Of a stretch of 64,000 nt of DNA, positions 53,558-61,685 are shown one piece after another. The notes beneath the pieces are model-generated. The model did no database searches. It saw nothing but the letters and a program-made list of their open reading frames with translations, and had not been told where the DNA came from. Source of the stretch: Paraburkholderia bryophila (GTDB taxonomy: Bacteria > Pseudomonadota > Gammaproteobacteria > Burkholderiales > Burkholderiaceae); contig NZ_QLTK01000006.1 of NCBI RefSeq assembly GCF_003269035.1, forward strand, positions 286,253 through 350,252, read 5' to 3'. A program made the translations under genes and the position numbers. The first letter of the stretch is position 1. Each line of letters starts with the position of its first letter.

Positions 53558-55003
53558 ATGACACGGCACCTACACGACATGACGGATTTACAGCAGGCAC
53601 TCGTTGAACAACTGGGCGACCACTGCGTGTCGCTCGACCCCGGCATGCTGGACGCGCATGCGGGCGATTGGAGCGACACGGAGAAGCAACGCCCGTCGCT
53701 CGTGCTGATGCCGCGCACGCCCGACGAAGTGGCGCGCGCGCTCGGCGTGCTGTCGGCGCATCGGCAGAAGGTCGTCGTACAGGGCGGCTTGACCGGTCTC
53801 GCGGGTGGCGCGACGCCGCAAGCCGGCGAGGTCGCGATGTCGCTCGCGAAAATGAATCTGATCGAAGAGTTCGACCACGTTGGCGGCACGATCACCGTGC
53901 AGGCCGGACTCGCGCTGGAGCAGTTGCAGACCCATGTCGAAGCGCAAGGGTGGTTCTTTCCGCTCGATCTCGGCGCGCGCGGTTCGTGTCAGATTGGCGG
54001 TAACGCGGCCACCAATGCGGGCGGCAATCGCGTGGTGCGGTTCGGCGTGATGCGCGACCTGATTCTCGGCATGGAAGTGGCGCTCGCGGACGGCACCGTG
54101 CTGACGATGATGAACAAGGTTACCAAGAACACCACGGGCATCGATCTGAAGCAGTTGTTTATCGGCTCGGAAGGGATTCTCGGCGTGATTACGCGCCTCG
54201 TGCTGAAACTCGAACCCAAGCCGACGGTTGCGAATACGGCACTCTGTGCGCTCGGATCGTTCGACGCCGCGACACGTCTGCTGAAAGAACTGCGCCGTCG
54301 TTTGCCGGCGTTGTCGTCGTTCGAATTGATGTGGGACGACTTCATGTCCGCGGCAATGGAAACAGGCGGACTCAAGGCGCCGTTCGCCACGCGTTCACCG
54401 GTGTATGTGCTGGTCGAAACACTGGGCGGCTCGGAAGAGAGCGAGCGCCAGGCGCTGGAAGAAGTGCTGGAATACGCGCTGGAAGACGAAATCGTGGATG
54501 ACGTGATCGTCGCGCAATCGCTCGATCACGCGCGGCAACTGTGGGCGTATCGCGAGACCGTCGGCGAATTGCTGAGCCGTTTGAAACCCCACGCCGCGTT
54601 CGACGTGGGCTTGCCGATGATCGAAATGGACGGCTTCGTCACGGCGATGAGGCAGGTGTTGACGTCGCGCTTCCCTGAGCAAACGCATCTGTTCTTCGGC
54701 CATCTCGGCGATGGCAATCTGCATCTGCTGTCCGGTCCGTATGCGAACATGGCCGACATGCACCAGGTCGAAACGCTCGTTTATGAGCAGGTGCAAAAGG
54801 CCGGCGGATGCATCTCCGCCGAACACGGTATCGGTGTGGTCAAGCAGGAGTTCCTGCATCTGAGCCGCTCGTCCGCGGAAACGGACTTGATGCGCAAACT
54901 GAAAAACCTGCTCGACCCGTGCGGCATTCTGAACGACGCACGCGTGATCGCGCCGGACCCCTCGCACGGCGGCGCTCAACCCGCCACACCAGCGCCGCAC
55001 TGA
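53558..55003 (+). CDS. FAD-linked oxidase of the D-2-hydroxyacid dehydrogenase type
   Basis: The 481-residue product begins 7 bases after the transporter stop. The FAD-binding PCMH domain is shown by RPSLVLMPRTPDEVARALGV, VVVQGGLTGLAGGATPQAGE, LDLGARGSCQIGGNAATNAG and LFIGSEGILGVITRLVLKLE. The C-terminal domain has THLFFGHLGDGNLHL and ISAEHGIGVVKQEFL. This is the GlcD/D2HGDH architecture, oxidising D-2-hydroxyacids to ketoacids. It supports a pathway in which a sulfated or transported compound ends as a hydroxyacid. Its stop is 4 bases from that of the facing porin. Confidence 0.9.
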   Translation: MTRHLHDMTDLQQALVEQLGDHCVSLDPGMLDAHAGDWSDTEKQRPSLVLMPRTPDEVARALGVLSAHRQKVVVQGGLTGLAGGATPQAGEVAMSLAKMNLIEEFDHVGGTITVQAGLALEQLQTHVEAQGWFFPLDLGARGSCQIGGNAATNAGGNRVVRFGVMRDLILGMEVALADGTVLTMMNKVTKNTTGIDLKQLFIGSEGILGVITRLVLKLEPKPTVANTALCALGSFDAATRLLKELRRRLPALSSFELMWDDFMSAAMETGGLKAPFATRSPVYVLVETLGGSEESERQALEEVLEYALEDEIVDDVIVAQSLDHARQLWAYRETVGELLSRLKPHAAFDVGLPMIEMDGFVTAMRQVLTSRFPEQTHLFFGHLGDGNLHLLSGPYANMADMHQVETLVYEQVQKAGGCISAEHGIGVVKQEFLHLSRSSAETDLMRKLKNLLDPCGILNDARVIAPDPSHGGAQPATPAPH

Positions 55004-55007
55004 ACGA

Positions 55008-56201
55008 TCAGAACTTGTGGCGCACGCCGATGCTCACGATCGCCTGCGACTGCGCCGCCGACGAGTGGCTATTGCCCTTGTCGCTGACCGACGCAGTGGC
55101 GGCGACCGGATTGCCCAGGGCGTCCAGCGTGCCGCCGGACGCGTGCTGATAGCCGCCCATCAGGTAGACCGTCGAGCGCTTCGACAGGTTGTACTGCGCG
55201 CCGAGCGTGACGTTGTGATACTGCGCGCGTTCGTCCACGCCCTCGACCTCGCCGCCGCGTGTGTAGCTGTAGCCCGCGAACAGTTGCACGGCCGGGCGGA
55301 TGGTCCATTGACCGAACACGCCCGCAATGTTGAAGGTCGCGTGACCCTTGAATAGCGAGTCGGCGCCTGAACGGTATTGCACGTTGCTGTAGTTCACGCC
55401 GACGAGCGCCGGGCCGAAGTCGTACGTTGCGCCCGTCGCGATGATCTGCTGCGATTGCGCGCTGGCGTAGCCTTCGTTGATCGAGGAGTTGAACAGACCG
55501 TCGTCGGTGCCGTTCCATTTGCCGTAGGTGCTGTCTGTCGGGCCGCTCTTGCTGTTGTCCGACCGTTCATAGCCCACCCCGACGTGCAGTGGGCCATTCG
55601 CATAGCCGGCGCCGACGCTCCACGTGTTCTGCTGCTTCAGGCTCCCCGGTTGGCCGCCGAATCCATACAACGCGCCGAACGTGAAGCCCGCGTAATTCGC
55701 GCTCGTGTACTTGATCGAGTTGTTGACGCGCGCGGTCTGATCGAGATCGTCGATGTCGCCCGGATGCGCGCCGTAGCCGCCGACCAGCGCGACCGGTGCA
55801 ACGGGCGCGACGAAGTCGTTCAGCGACGTGTACTGACGGCCCAGCGTGATCGTGCCGTATTGCTGGCTGCCGATCCCCACATACGCCTGACGGCCGAACA
55901 ATCCGCCGTTCTGGCCGGTCTTGCCGTTCGTGATGTCGAAGCCGTCCTCCAACTGGAACAGCGCTTTCCAGCCGCCGCCCAGATCGTCCTGACCTTTGAT
56001 GCCCCAGCGACTGCCCGACAGGTTGCCGCTGGTCGCCGCAACGTTCGAATGGCCGCTGTAATTGCCGGTCGTGCCGGTGCGTTCACTGCTGCGATACGAA
56101 ATGCCCGCATCGACGATGCCGTACAGCGTGACGGAACTCTGCGCGGACGCAAGGCCGGCGAAAGACAACATCAGAGGGGCGGCAATCCATTGTTTTTTCA
56201 T
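55008..56201 (-). CDS. Trimeric general porin (Burkholderia type)
   Basis: The 397-residue product has a signal peptide (MKKQWIAAPLMLSFAGLASA). Its mature start is QSSVTLYGIVDAGISYRSSE. SRWGIKGQDDLGGGWKALFQ, LFGRQAYVGIGSQQYGTITL and the C-terminal SIGVRHKF complete the Gram-negative porin pattern with terminal Phe. It is a paralogue of the porin at 46089-47195 but clearly divergent in its loops. It may admit the substrates of the sulfatase or gluconate-dehydrogenase loci on either side. Confidence 0.93.
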   Translation of the reverse strand: MKKQWIAAPLMLSFAGLASAQSSVTLYGIVDAGISYRSSERTGTTGNYSGHSNVAATSGNLSGSRWGIKGQDDLGGGWKALFQLEDGFDITNGKTGQNGGLFGRQAYVGIGSQQYGTITLGRQYTSLNDFVAPVAPVALVGGYGAHPGDIDDLDQTARVNNSIKYTSANYAGFTFGALYGFGGQPGSLKQQNTWSVGAGYANGPLHVGVGYERSDNSKSGPTDSTYGKWNGTDDGLFNSSINEGYASAQSQQIIATGATYDFGPALVGVNYSNVQYRSGADSLFKGHATFNIAGVFGQWTIRPAVQLFAGYSYTRGGEVEGVDERAQYHNVTLGAQYNLSKRSTVYLMGGYQHASGGTLDALGNPVAATASVSDKGNSHSSAAQSQAIVSIGVRHKF

Positions 56202-56340
56202 CGTGGTAATAGCTCGGTTGGAACGTCTATTTCAGGTCGCCTGAATGGCGATCTCTCTTTTTGCCGCGCCCACGCGAGCCCGCTCCTTCTCGCGACGGAG
56301 CGGGTTCGTGGTGAGGCGGGGAACAGCGTTGGTGACCTGG

Positions 56341-57732
56341 TTAGTGACTGAGCGACGCACCCGGCGGCATGTCAGGCGCACGCACAGTGACGGTCTTGCG
56401 GACCTTCGCCACGTCGGACGCGCTGACCGTCGAACCGGTATTGCCCCAGCTCGTGCGTACGAAGTTCGTGACGTCCGCGACTTCCTGATCGTTCAGACGC
56501 CAACCGAACGGCGGCATGGTGAACGAGGACGGCGCGGTCTTCGTGCCTTCGAGCGTGCTGCCGGTGAGCAGCACATGAATCAGCGAGGTGGCGTCTTTAC
56601 CCTGTACGACCGGGTTGCCGCCGAGTGCCGGAAATACGCGGTTGTAACCGCGACCGTCGCTGCGATGGCAGGCCGTACAGTTGTCGCGATAGACGGCTGC
56701 GCCGGGTGCGGTCGCGTCGCCAGTGCGCAGTGCGCGCGCGGCGGTGTCGTTGTACGCGTACGGCGTTTCCTTCGGATCGGTGGACGGCAGCGTTTTCAGA
56801 TATCGCGCGATCGCGGTGAGATCGGCGTCGCTCATGTGCTGCATGCTGTGTTGCACGACGTCCGTCATGCCGCCGAATGCCGCGCTATGCTGCGTGCGGC
56901 CGGTTTTCAGGAATTGCACGAGGTCCGCTTCGCTCCATGCACCGATGCCGGTGCGCGGATTGGCGCGCAGACTCGATGGAACCCAACCGTCGATAGGCGC
57001 GCCGCCCGCGAGAAACTCGGCGCCGTCGAGATCGGTGAGCGAGCGTTCCTGCATCGTCACGGCGCGCGGCGTGTGGCACGCCCCGCAGTGGCCTAGGCCT
57101 TGCACGAGGTAGGCGCCGCGCGCGACGACCGGATCGCTGTAGTGCTTGGCGTCGAACGTGGCGGGCTCAGGGGCGAACAGATGACGCCAGATGCCGAGCG
57201 GCCAGCGCATGGACAGCGGCCAGACGATATCTTCTGCGCGGTTCGCCTGGTCGACCGGTGCGACGCCCTGCGTGAAATACGCGTAGAGCGCGTGCATGTC
57301 GTCTTCGTTCAGACGCGCGTACGACGGGAACGGCATGGCCGGATACAAGGTGTCGCCGTTCGGCTTCACGCCCGCCCGCACCGCGCGATCGAATTGCGCG
57401 AAGGTCCACGAGCCGATGCCGGTGTTGCGGTCCGGCGTGATGTTGGTCGAGTAGATCGCGCCGATCGGCGTGTCGAATTTCATGCCGCCTGCGAAGGGTT
57501 TTCCTGCGGGTGCGGAGTGACAGGCGATGCAGTCGCCGGCGCGCGCGAGGTATTCGCCGTGGGCGATGAGTGCCGCGTCGGATTGCGGTTGCGGTTGCTG
57601 TTGAGATGGCGCTGGCGTCGTCGCCGCCTGCACCGCGAACGGCGCGCTCATGGCAGCCGCCACGCAAAGCGATACTGCACCCGCACGTTTGATAGCTCGC
57701 GCGACGCGTTGGATTTCGATCATCTTCTTCAT
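56341..57732 (-). CDS. Tri-haem cytochrome c subunit of a membrane dehydrogenase
   Basis: The 463-residue product has a signal peptide (GAVSLCVAAAMSAPFAVQAA) and three CxxCH haem sites: GDCIACHSAP, HCGACHTPRA and NCTACHRSDG. The spacing and MPFPSYARLNEDDMHALYAY, MPPFGWRLNDQEVADVTNFV match the cytochrome subunit of gluconate, sorbitol and alcohol dehydrogenases. It passes electrons to ubiquinone. Its ATG overlaps the stop of the flavoprotein gene (ATGA). A hydrophobic C-terminal anchor seen in some relatives is absent. Confidence 0.93.
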   Translation of the reverse strand: MKKMIEIQRVARAIKRAGAVSLCVAAAMSAPFAVQAATTPAPSQQQPQPQSDAALIAHGEYLARAGDCIACHSAPAGKPFAGGMKFDTPIGAIYSTNITPDRNTGIGSWTFAQFDRAVRAGVKPNGDTLYPAMPFPSYARLNEDDMHALYAYFTQGVAPVDQANRAEDIVWPLSMRWPLGIWRHLFAPEPATFDAKHYSDPVVARGAYLVQGLGHCGACHTPRAVTMQERSLTDLDGAEFLAGGAPIDGWVPSSLRANPRTGIGAWSEADLVQFLKTGRTQHSAAFGGMTDVVQHSMQHMSDADLTAIARYLKTLPSTDPKETPYAYNDTAARALRTGDATAPGAAVYRDNCTACHRSDGRGYNRVFPALGGNPVVQGKDATSLIHVLLTGSTLEGTKTAPSSFTMPPFGWRLNDQEVADVTNFVRTSWGNTGSTVSASDVAKVRKTVTVRAPDMPPGASLSH

Positions 57733-59507
57733 ACGCTCACCAGCGGCCCGGGGTTCTTCAGATACTGCGTGCGGATCGCTTTCGCCGACCAGTAGGCCAG
57801 CGCGGCGACGAGGCCCGTCGGGTTGTAGCCGATGCCTTGCGGAAACGCCGACGCCCCCATCACGAACACGTTATGCACGTCCCAGCTTTGCAGATAGCGG
57901 TTCAACACGCTGGTCTTCGGATCCGTGCCCATCACCGCGCCACCCACCAGGTGGGTGGTCTGATAGCGACGTGAATCGAAGTGCGCGCCGAATTCACGGG
58001 TGTAGACGTTGATCGACTTCGGTCCCATCTGCTGCGCGATCTTGTGCATTTGACCGGTGACGTACCGGGCCATCTTGATGTCGTTGTCTTTCCAGTCGAA
58101 GGTCATGCGCAGCAGCGGCTGACCGTACGAGTCGCGATAGGTCGGATCGAGGTCGAGGAACACGTCGCGGTACGACATGTTCGAACCGTGCGCATCCATG
58201 GAAATGGTGTGCGCGTAGTGGTCTTTCACCGACTTCTTCCAATCCGAACCCCAGTTCGGCGTACCGGCCGGCGTGGCGATGCCGCTGATCGGCTTGGTGC
58301 CCGCCTGGTTCACCCACAAGGGCGAGCCGCCGACGAAACCCAGCGGGCCGTGATCGAAGTTGTCGGCGTTGAAGTCGTCGACCGCGACGCCGTTACCGCC
58401 CGCGCCGATGAACGGATTGGTGAAGGTGTCTTTATCGAAGAACGCGGTGATCGTCGAGAGGTTCTGATACGCGAAATTGCGACCGACCACGCCTTCGCCC
58501 GAGACCGGGTCATACGGCTTGCCGATGCCCGACAGCAGAAGCAGATGCACGTTGTGATACTGGAACGCCGCGACGATCACGAGATCGGCGGGCTGGAACA
58601 CTTCGTTGCCTGCGGGATCGACATACGTCACGCCCTTGGCGCGTTTTTTCGTATCGTCGAGATCGACGCGCAACACGTGGCAACGCGAGCGCAGTTCGAA
58701 ATTCGGCAGCGGTTTGAGCGCGGGCAGAATGTTCAGATTCGGCGAGGCCTTCGAGTACATGTAGCACGCGTAGCCGCTGCAGAAGCCGCAGAAGTTGCAC
58801 GGGCCCATTTGCACGCCGTACGGGTTCGTGTACGGGCCCGAGGTATTCGCCGAGGGCAGACGATACGGATTCAGGCCGAGCTCGCGCGCGGCTTTGCCGA
58901 AACGTTCGGCCGAATAGGTGTTCAATTGCGCGGCGAGCGGGAAATTATCGCTGCGCGGCGCTTCGAACACGTTGCCGTCGCCGACTACCTTGCCGTTGAC
59001 TTTATAAGCCTGGCCCGAGGTGCCGAATACTTTTTCGGCGAAGTCGAAATGCGGTTCGAGTTCGTCGTAGGTGACGCCGTAGTCCTGGATCGTCATGCCT
59101 TCCGGAATGAAGCGCTTGCCGTAGCGTGCTTCGTAGTGGCTGCGCAGATTCAGCTCTTCCGGCGTGATGCGAAAGTGCACGCCCGACCAATGCAGACCGG
59201 CACCGCCGACGCCTTCGCCCGGCAGAAACGCCGCGAGTTGCCGGTACGGCAGCGCGGTTTCGGCGATGTTGTGACGGATCGATACGGTGGTCTTCGACAG
59301 ATCGAGGAACAGCTTCTTGCGGACGTTGTAGGTCAGTTCGTCGATCGTGTTCGGATACGCGCCGTCCGGATAGGTGTCGCGATACTCGCCACGTTCGAGC
59401 GCGACCACGTTGAGGCCCGCCTCGGTGAGTTCTTTCGCGAGGATCGCACCGGTCCAGCCGAAGCCGACGATGACCGCGTCGACGTGCGGTTTGGTTTGAG
59501 TAGACAT
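57729..59507 (-). CDS. GMC-type flavoprotein subunit (gluconate 2-dehydrogenase-like)
   Basis: ATG 59507 overlaps the upstream stop by one base; the product has 592 residues. The N-terminal FAD site is VIVGFGWTGAILAKELTEAG. LPGEGVGGAGLHWSGVHFRI follows, and the C-terminus has VMGASAFPQGIGYNPTGLVA. A cluster of four cysteines lies in GPCNFCGFCSGYACYMY, the pattern seen where FAD-dependent glucose and fructose dehydrogenases hold an iron-sulphur centre. Known relatives oxidise gluconate, 2-ketogluconate or sorbitol in the periplasm. Export would be by complex formation with the Tat-targeted small subunit. Confidence 0.92.
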   Translation of the reverse strand: MSTQTKPHVDAVIVGFGWTGAILAKELTEAGLNVVALERGEYRDTYPDGAYPNTIDELTYNVRKKLFLDLSKTTVSIRHNIAETALPYRQLAAFLPGEGVGGAGLHWSGVHFRITPEELNLRSHYEARYGKRFIPEGMTIQDYGVTYDELEPHFDFAEKVFGTSGQAYKVNGKVVGDGNVFEAPRSDNFPLAAQLNTYSAERFGKAARELGLNPYRLPSANTSGPYTNPYGVQMGPCNFCGFCSGYACYMYSKASPNLNILPALKPLPNFELRSRCHVLRVDLDDTKKRAKGVTYVDPAGNEVFQPADLVIVAAFQYHNVHLLLLSGIGKPYDPVSGEGVVGRNFAYQNLSTITAFFDKDTFTNPFIGAGGNGVAVDDFNADNFDHGPLGFVGGSPLWVNQAGTKPISGIATPAGTPNWGSDWKKSVKDHYAHTISMDAHGSNMSYRDVFLDLDPTYRDSYGQPLLRMTFDWKDNDIKMARYVTGQMHKIAQQMGPKSINVYTREFGAHFDSRRYQTTHLVGGAVMGTDPKTSVLNRYLQSWDVHNVFVMGASAFPQGIGYNPTGLVAALAYWSAKAIRTQYLKNPGPLVSV

Positions 59508-60238
59508 CAGGTGCGCTTTCCTTCGATCGACACGGGGCCATACGGATAGGCCGCGCCGTTCTGATTGACGAAGTCCATGAAATCGGCGCGCGCGCCGGGG
59601 AAGCCGATCATTTTCCAGGCGGCCATGTCGCGATTGCCGCCGTGGATCGGATCGCAGAAGTAGCCTTCGCGCGTGTTCTGCAGCAGTTGGCCGAAGAAGG
59701 TGGATGCGGGCACATCGGTGAGTTCGAGCTTGCCTTTTTCCAGCGCACTGAGGACGGTGTCGCGGATGGGGGCGTCGAGGGCGTCGAAGCTGCGGGCGTA
59801 GGTTTTCGTGCAGTACGCGTTGATGGCCGCGATGCCGAGGCGGTAGAGGTCGCGAGGGACCAGCTTGAGCTGGTAGCCGAGCTCGGGGGCGCCTTGAACG
59901 AAGGGGCCTTGCATGTACCACAGCGCGCCGTGCGCGTAGGGCGTGTCCATCTGACGGTCGATGAACTCAGGAACGCCGGCTTCGAGCGCGCCGGGGCCTT
60001 CCGCGTCGGATGGGATCAGGCGGTCGACGGCGGCTTCGATGAAGGCCCATTCCCTGGCGTCGAAGAATTTGGGCTTGTAGGGGGCGGTTTGGGCGGGGGT
60101 GCTTTCGCCTTGGCTTGCGCTTTGCGGTGCGGTTGCGGTGGGTTGCTTGTTGTCACAAGCAGCCAGTGTGCTGGCCGGAACCAGCACGATCGCCGTGCGC
60201 AAAAAGCCGCGGCGCGAGCTTAGAGGGGATTGAGACAT
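59507..60238 (-). CDS. Gluconate 2-dehydrogenase subunit 3 (gamma), Tat-exported
   Basis: ATG 60238 begins MSQSPLSSRRGFLRTAIVLV, a twin-arginine signal (SRRGFLR), so the 243-residue start is secure even though no strong ribosome site precedes it. The mature part follows a Ser/Gln/Pro linker and has FFDAREWAFIEAAVDRLIPS, GVPEFIDRQMDTPYAHG and REGYFCDPIHGGNRDMAAWK, the family signature. A cysteine at the signal end (LAACDN) could allow lipid attachment. It acts as chaperone and targeting subunit for the flavoprotein downstream. Confidence 0.93.
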   Translation of the reverse strand: MSQSPLSSRRGFLRTAIVLVPASTLAACDNKQPTATAPQSASQGESTPAQTAPYKPKFFDAREWAFIEAAVDRLIPSDAEGPGALEAGVPEFIDRQMDTPYAHGALWYMQGPFVQGAPELGYQLKLVPRDLYRLGIAAINAYCTKTYARSFDALDAPIRDTVLSALEKGKLELTDVPASTFFGQLLQNTREGYFCDPIHGGNRDMAAWKMIGFPGARADFMDFVNQNGAAYPYGPVSIEGKRT

Positions 60239-60323
60239 ATTGTTCTGGTCACCAGGTTGGAGCGCGTCATTGCGCTGCCAGGCAGTCTTTGGCCGGGTCG
60301 GTCGCATTGTGTCGCATGGTAAA

Positions 60324-60337
60324 TGGAACCGGTTCCA
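60324..60337. promoter_or_regulatory. 14-bp palindrome, LacI-type operator
   Basis: TGGAACCGGTTCCA is a perfect palindrome with the central CG typical of LacI/GntR-type operators. It lies 86 bases upstream of the first dehydrogenase gene (minus strand). Just beside it GTCGCATTGT and GTCGCATGGT (60301-60320) form a direct repeat. No LacI-family gene is in the window. Confidence 0.55.
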
Positions 60338-60420
60338 AAGTCTTTCCGGGATTTTACAATAAGCTGTTTCGGGAAGTGAGGGAATGGGGATTTTCGGGCT
60401 GTAAGGTGTTTGGAATCAAT

Positions 60421-60471
60421 GGGTTGGGGGTTTGGGGAGGGTGGGTTGCTGAGGTTGGGGGCTGGGCGGGG
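60421..60471 (+). other. G-quadruplex-capable tract
   Basis: On the plus strand eight runs of three to five G (60421, 60426, 60434, 60439, 60443, 60457, 60464, 60468) are separated by one to eleven bases. The first five alone satisfy the classic four-tract quadruplex rule with loops of 1 to 3 bases. The tract lies about 180 to 230 bases upstream of the gluconate-dehydrogenase-type operon start. The rest of the 300-base gap holds no gene. Confidence 0.65.
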
Positions 60472-60509
60472 TGATGCGGAAATGCGACGGCGGGGGTGGG
60501 AGCGGTTTC

Positions 60510-60529
60510 GAGCGGCCCCTTGGCCGCTC
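60510..60529 (-). terminator. Hairpin after the small hypothetical gene
   Basis: GAGCGGCC (60510-60517) pairs with GGCCGCTC (60522-60529) around a CCTT loop, 12 bases past the stop of the minus-strand gene ending at 60542. There is no clear U tract, so termination may be weak or Rho-assisted. Confidence 0.45.
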
Positions 60530-60541
60530 CGCTGAGTTGGT

Positions 60542-61012
60542 TCAGTGCTGGACGGCGACCGAGCGACGCGCATGGTCCTTCTTCACGATCGCCGCGCATT
60601 TCGCCGATGAGCGTTTGCGCGGGCTGATTCTTGTCGCTGCCGACGATTGAGTTGCGATTTCGGTTGCGTTTGCAAGGAGGCGGGTTGCTTGCTTTGCCGT
60701 GAGCTCCTTGTTCGCGACGCCCTTTGCGTCGAGGGCGATCACGCCGAACAGTTCGAGGTCGGCGGCTAACTGCTGCTGGTATTCCTCGCCGGTGTGGGCG
60801 AGGAGTTCGAGCAGGGTGCGATGGCGATGACGCTCGTCGATTGTGATGGGAGGATTCCTACACAATGTGGACGCGAGTGTGGTCAGCGTCTCCAGTTGAC
60901 GCATTTGGCGGTGGCAGAGGTCGAAGGCGGAGAGGGCGAGTTTTTCGTATTGGAGAGCGTCGACGGGTGGGCGTTGGGTGATGCTCTTTTTGTTGTTGGA
61001 TTTGGTGGTCAT
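60542..61012 (-). CDS. Hypothetical helical protein, unrecognised
   Basis: ATG 61012 follows GGGAG and gives 156 residues. I do not recognise the family. The protein is mostly helical and charged (DALQYEKLALSAFDLCHRQM, TGEEYQQQLAADLELFGVIA) and ends in a basic tail (RISPRKRSSAKCAAIVKKDH). It has no signal peptide or membrane segment. The basic C-terminus could bind nucleic acid. Its mRNA has a long, structured 5' leader. Confidence 0.7.
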   Translation of the reverse strand: MTTKSNNKKSITQRPPVDALQYEKLALSAFDLCHRQMRQLETLTTLASTLCRNPPITIDERHRHRTLLELLAHTGEEYQQQLAADLELFGVIALDAKGVANKELTAKQATRLLANATEIATQSSAATRISPRKRSSAKCAAIVKKDHARRSVAVQH

Positions 61013-61116
61013 GGTTGCGATCTCCCTGGTGTTTTGAGGATCGCCCGACACATGCTGGGTAGATGGTGAGCGGGCGTGTGACTGGGTTGGAAGACCGGGC
61101 CTCGAACAATGCCGGC

Positions 61117-61258
61117 GAGCCTCGCGGCTCCCCCGTCACCGCCCGCCCATTGGAATATATGTAGGCAGGGGCGAACGCACGCACCGCTTGGGAGGGTGTG
61201 CGTTTCGAGGCGACAGGCTTCCAAACCTGACCATTGGGTGTGTCCCGATGGTTTGGAA
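61117..61258 (-). promoter_or_regulatory. Structured 5' leader of the hypothetical gene
   Basis: On the minus strand three hairpins precede the gene: TTCCAAACC/GGTTTGGAA (61219-61227 with 61250-61258, 9 bp), CGAACGCACGCACC against GGTGTGCGTTTCG (61172-61185 with 61195-61207, one bulge) and GAGCC/GGCTC (61117-61121 with 61126-61130). The leader is about 250 nt if transcription starts near 61260. A TACAAT-like -10 lies at 61259-61264. The same DNA encodes a basic peptide (ORF 60858-61184) that reads like phage Ash-type proteins; I think the RNA is the feature. Confidence 0.45.
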
Positions 61259-61264
61259 ATTGTA

Positions 61265-61685
61265 AGGGAGAGTGGAGGGCTAGTGATCAACCCGGTGGGC
61301 TAAATTGGCGCGCATGGGTGATTAAATGAGGCGGACTCGGTTGTGGGCTTTAGCGTGCAGAGAGGCGTGTGTTTGAGCGAGTTCCAAGTGGCCGCATGGG
61401 GCTCGCAACAGATGTGGGCAAGAAACCTCACTGCCAACGCATGCTTTGGTATACCTAACCTTCTCGGCGAGGGACACTGACTCGCCGAGGCGGCCCGCTT
61501 CGTTGGCGGCTAATCGGCCTGAGCCGACGTTCGCATGTTGATGCCGGCATGCCCGCTCACTACAGCACAGCGGTCGTTCGACAACGGCAATCGCGAACGT
61601 CCGCTGGGACATCGACGAATGCGCTTAAAGAACAGCCGTGCGGTAGACTCGTCACATGCCTGACCTGCGACCAAGGGGAACCTAT
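61265..61685. other. 420-base intergenic region at a composition change
   Basis: No credible gene is seen; a 96-codon minus-strand frame (61322-61612) has no ribosome site and looks random. Downstream of this gap the GC content falls and codon use becomes more even than in the first 60 kb, suggesting the edge of acquired DNA. No tRNA, integrase or direct-repeat boundary was found. Confidence 0.4.

Noticed and set aside
59508..59921. N-terminal extension of the GMC flavoprotein frame
   Set aside because: It overlaps the subunit 3 gene in another frame and lacks protein-like composition; the FAD site follows directly after ATG 59507.
61322..61612. 96-codon minus-strand open frame in the gap before the helical gene
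   Set aside because: No ribosome site or recognisable motif.
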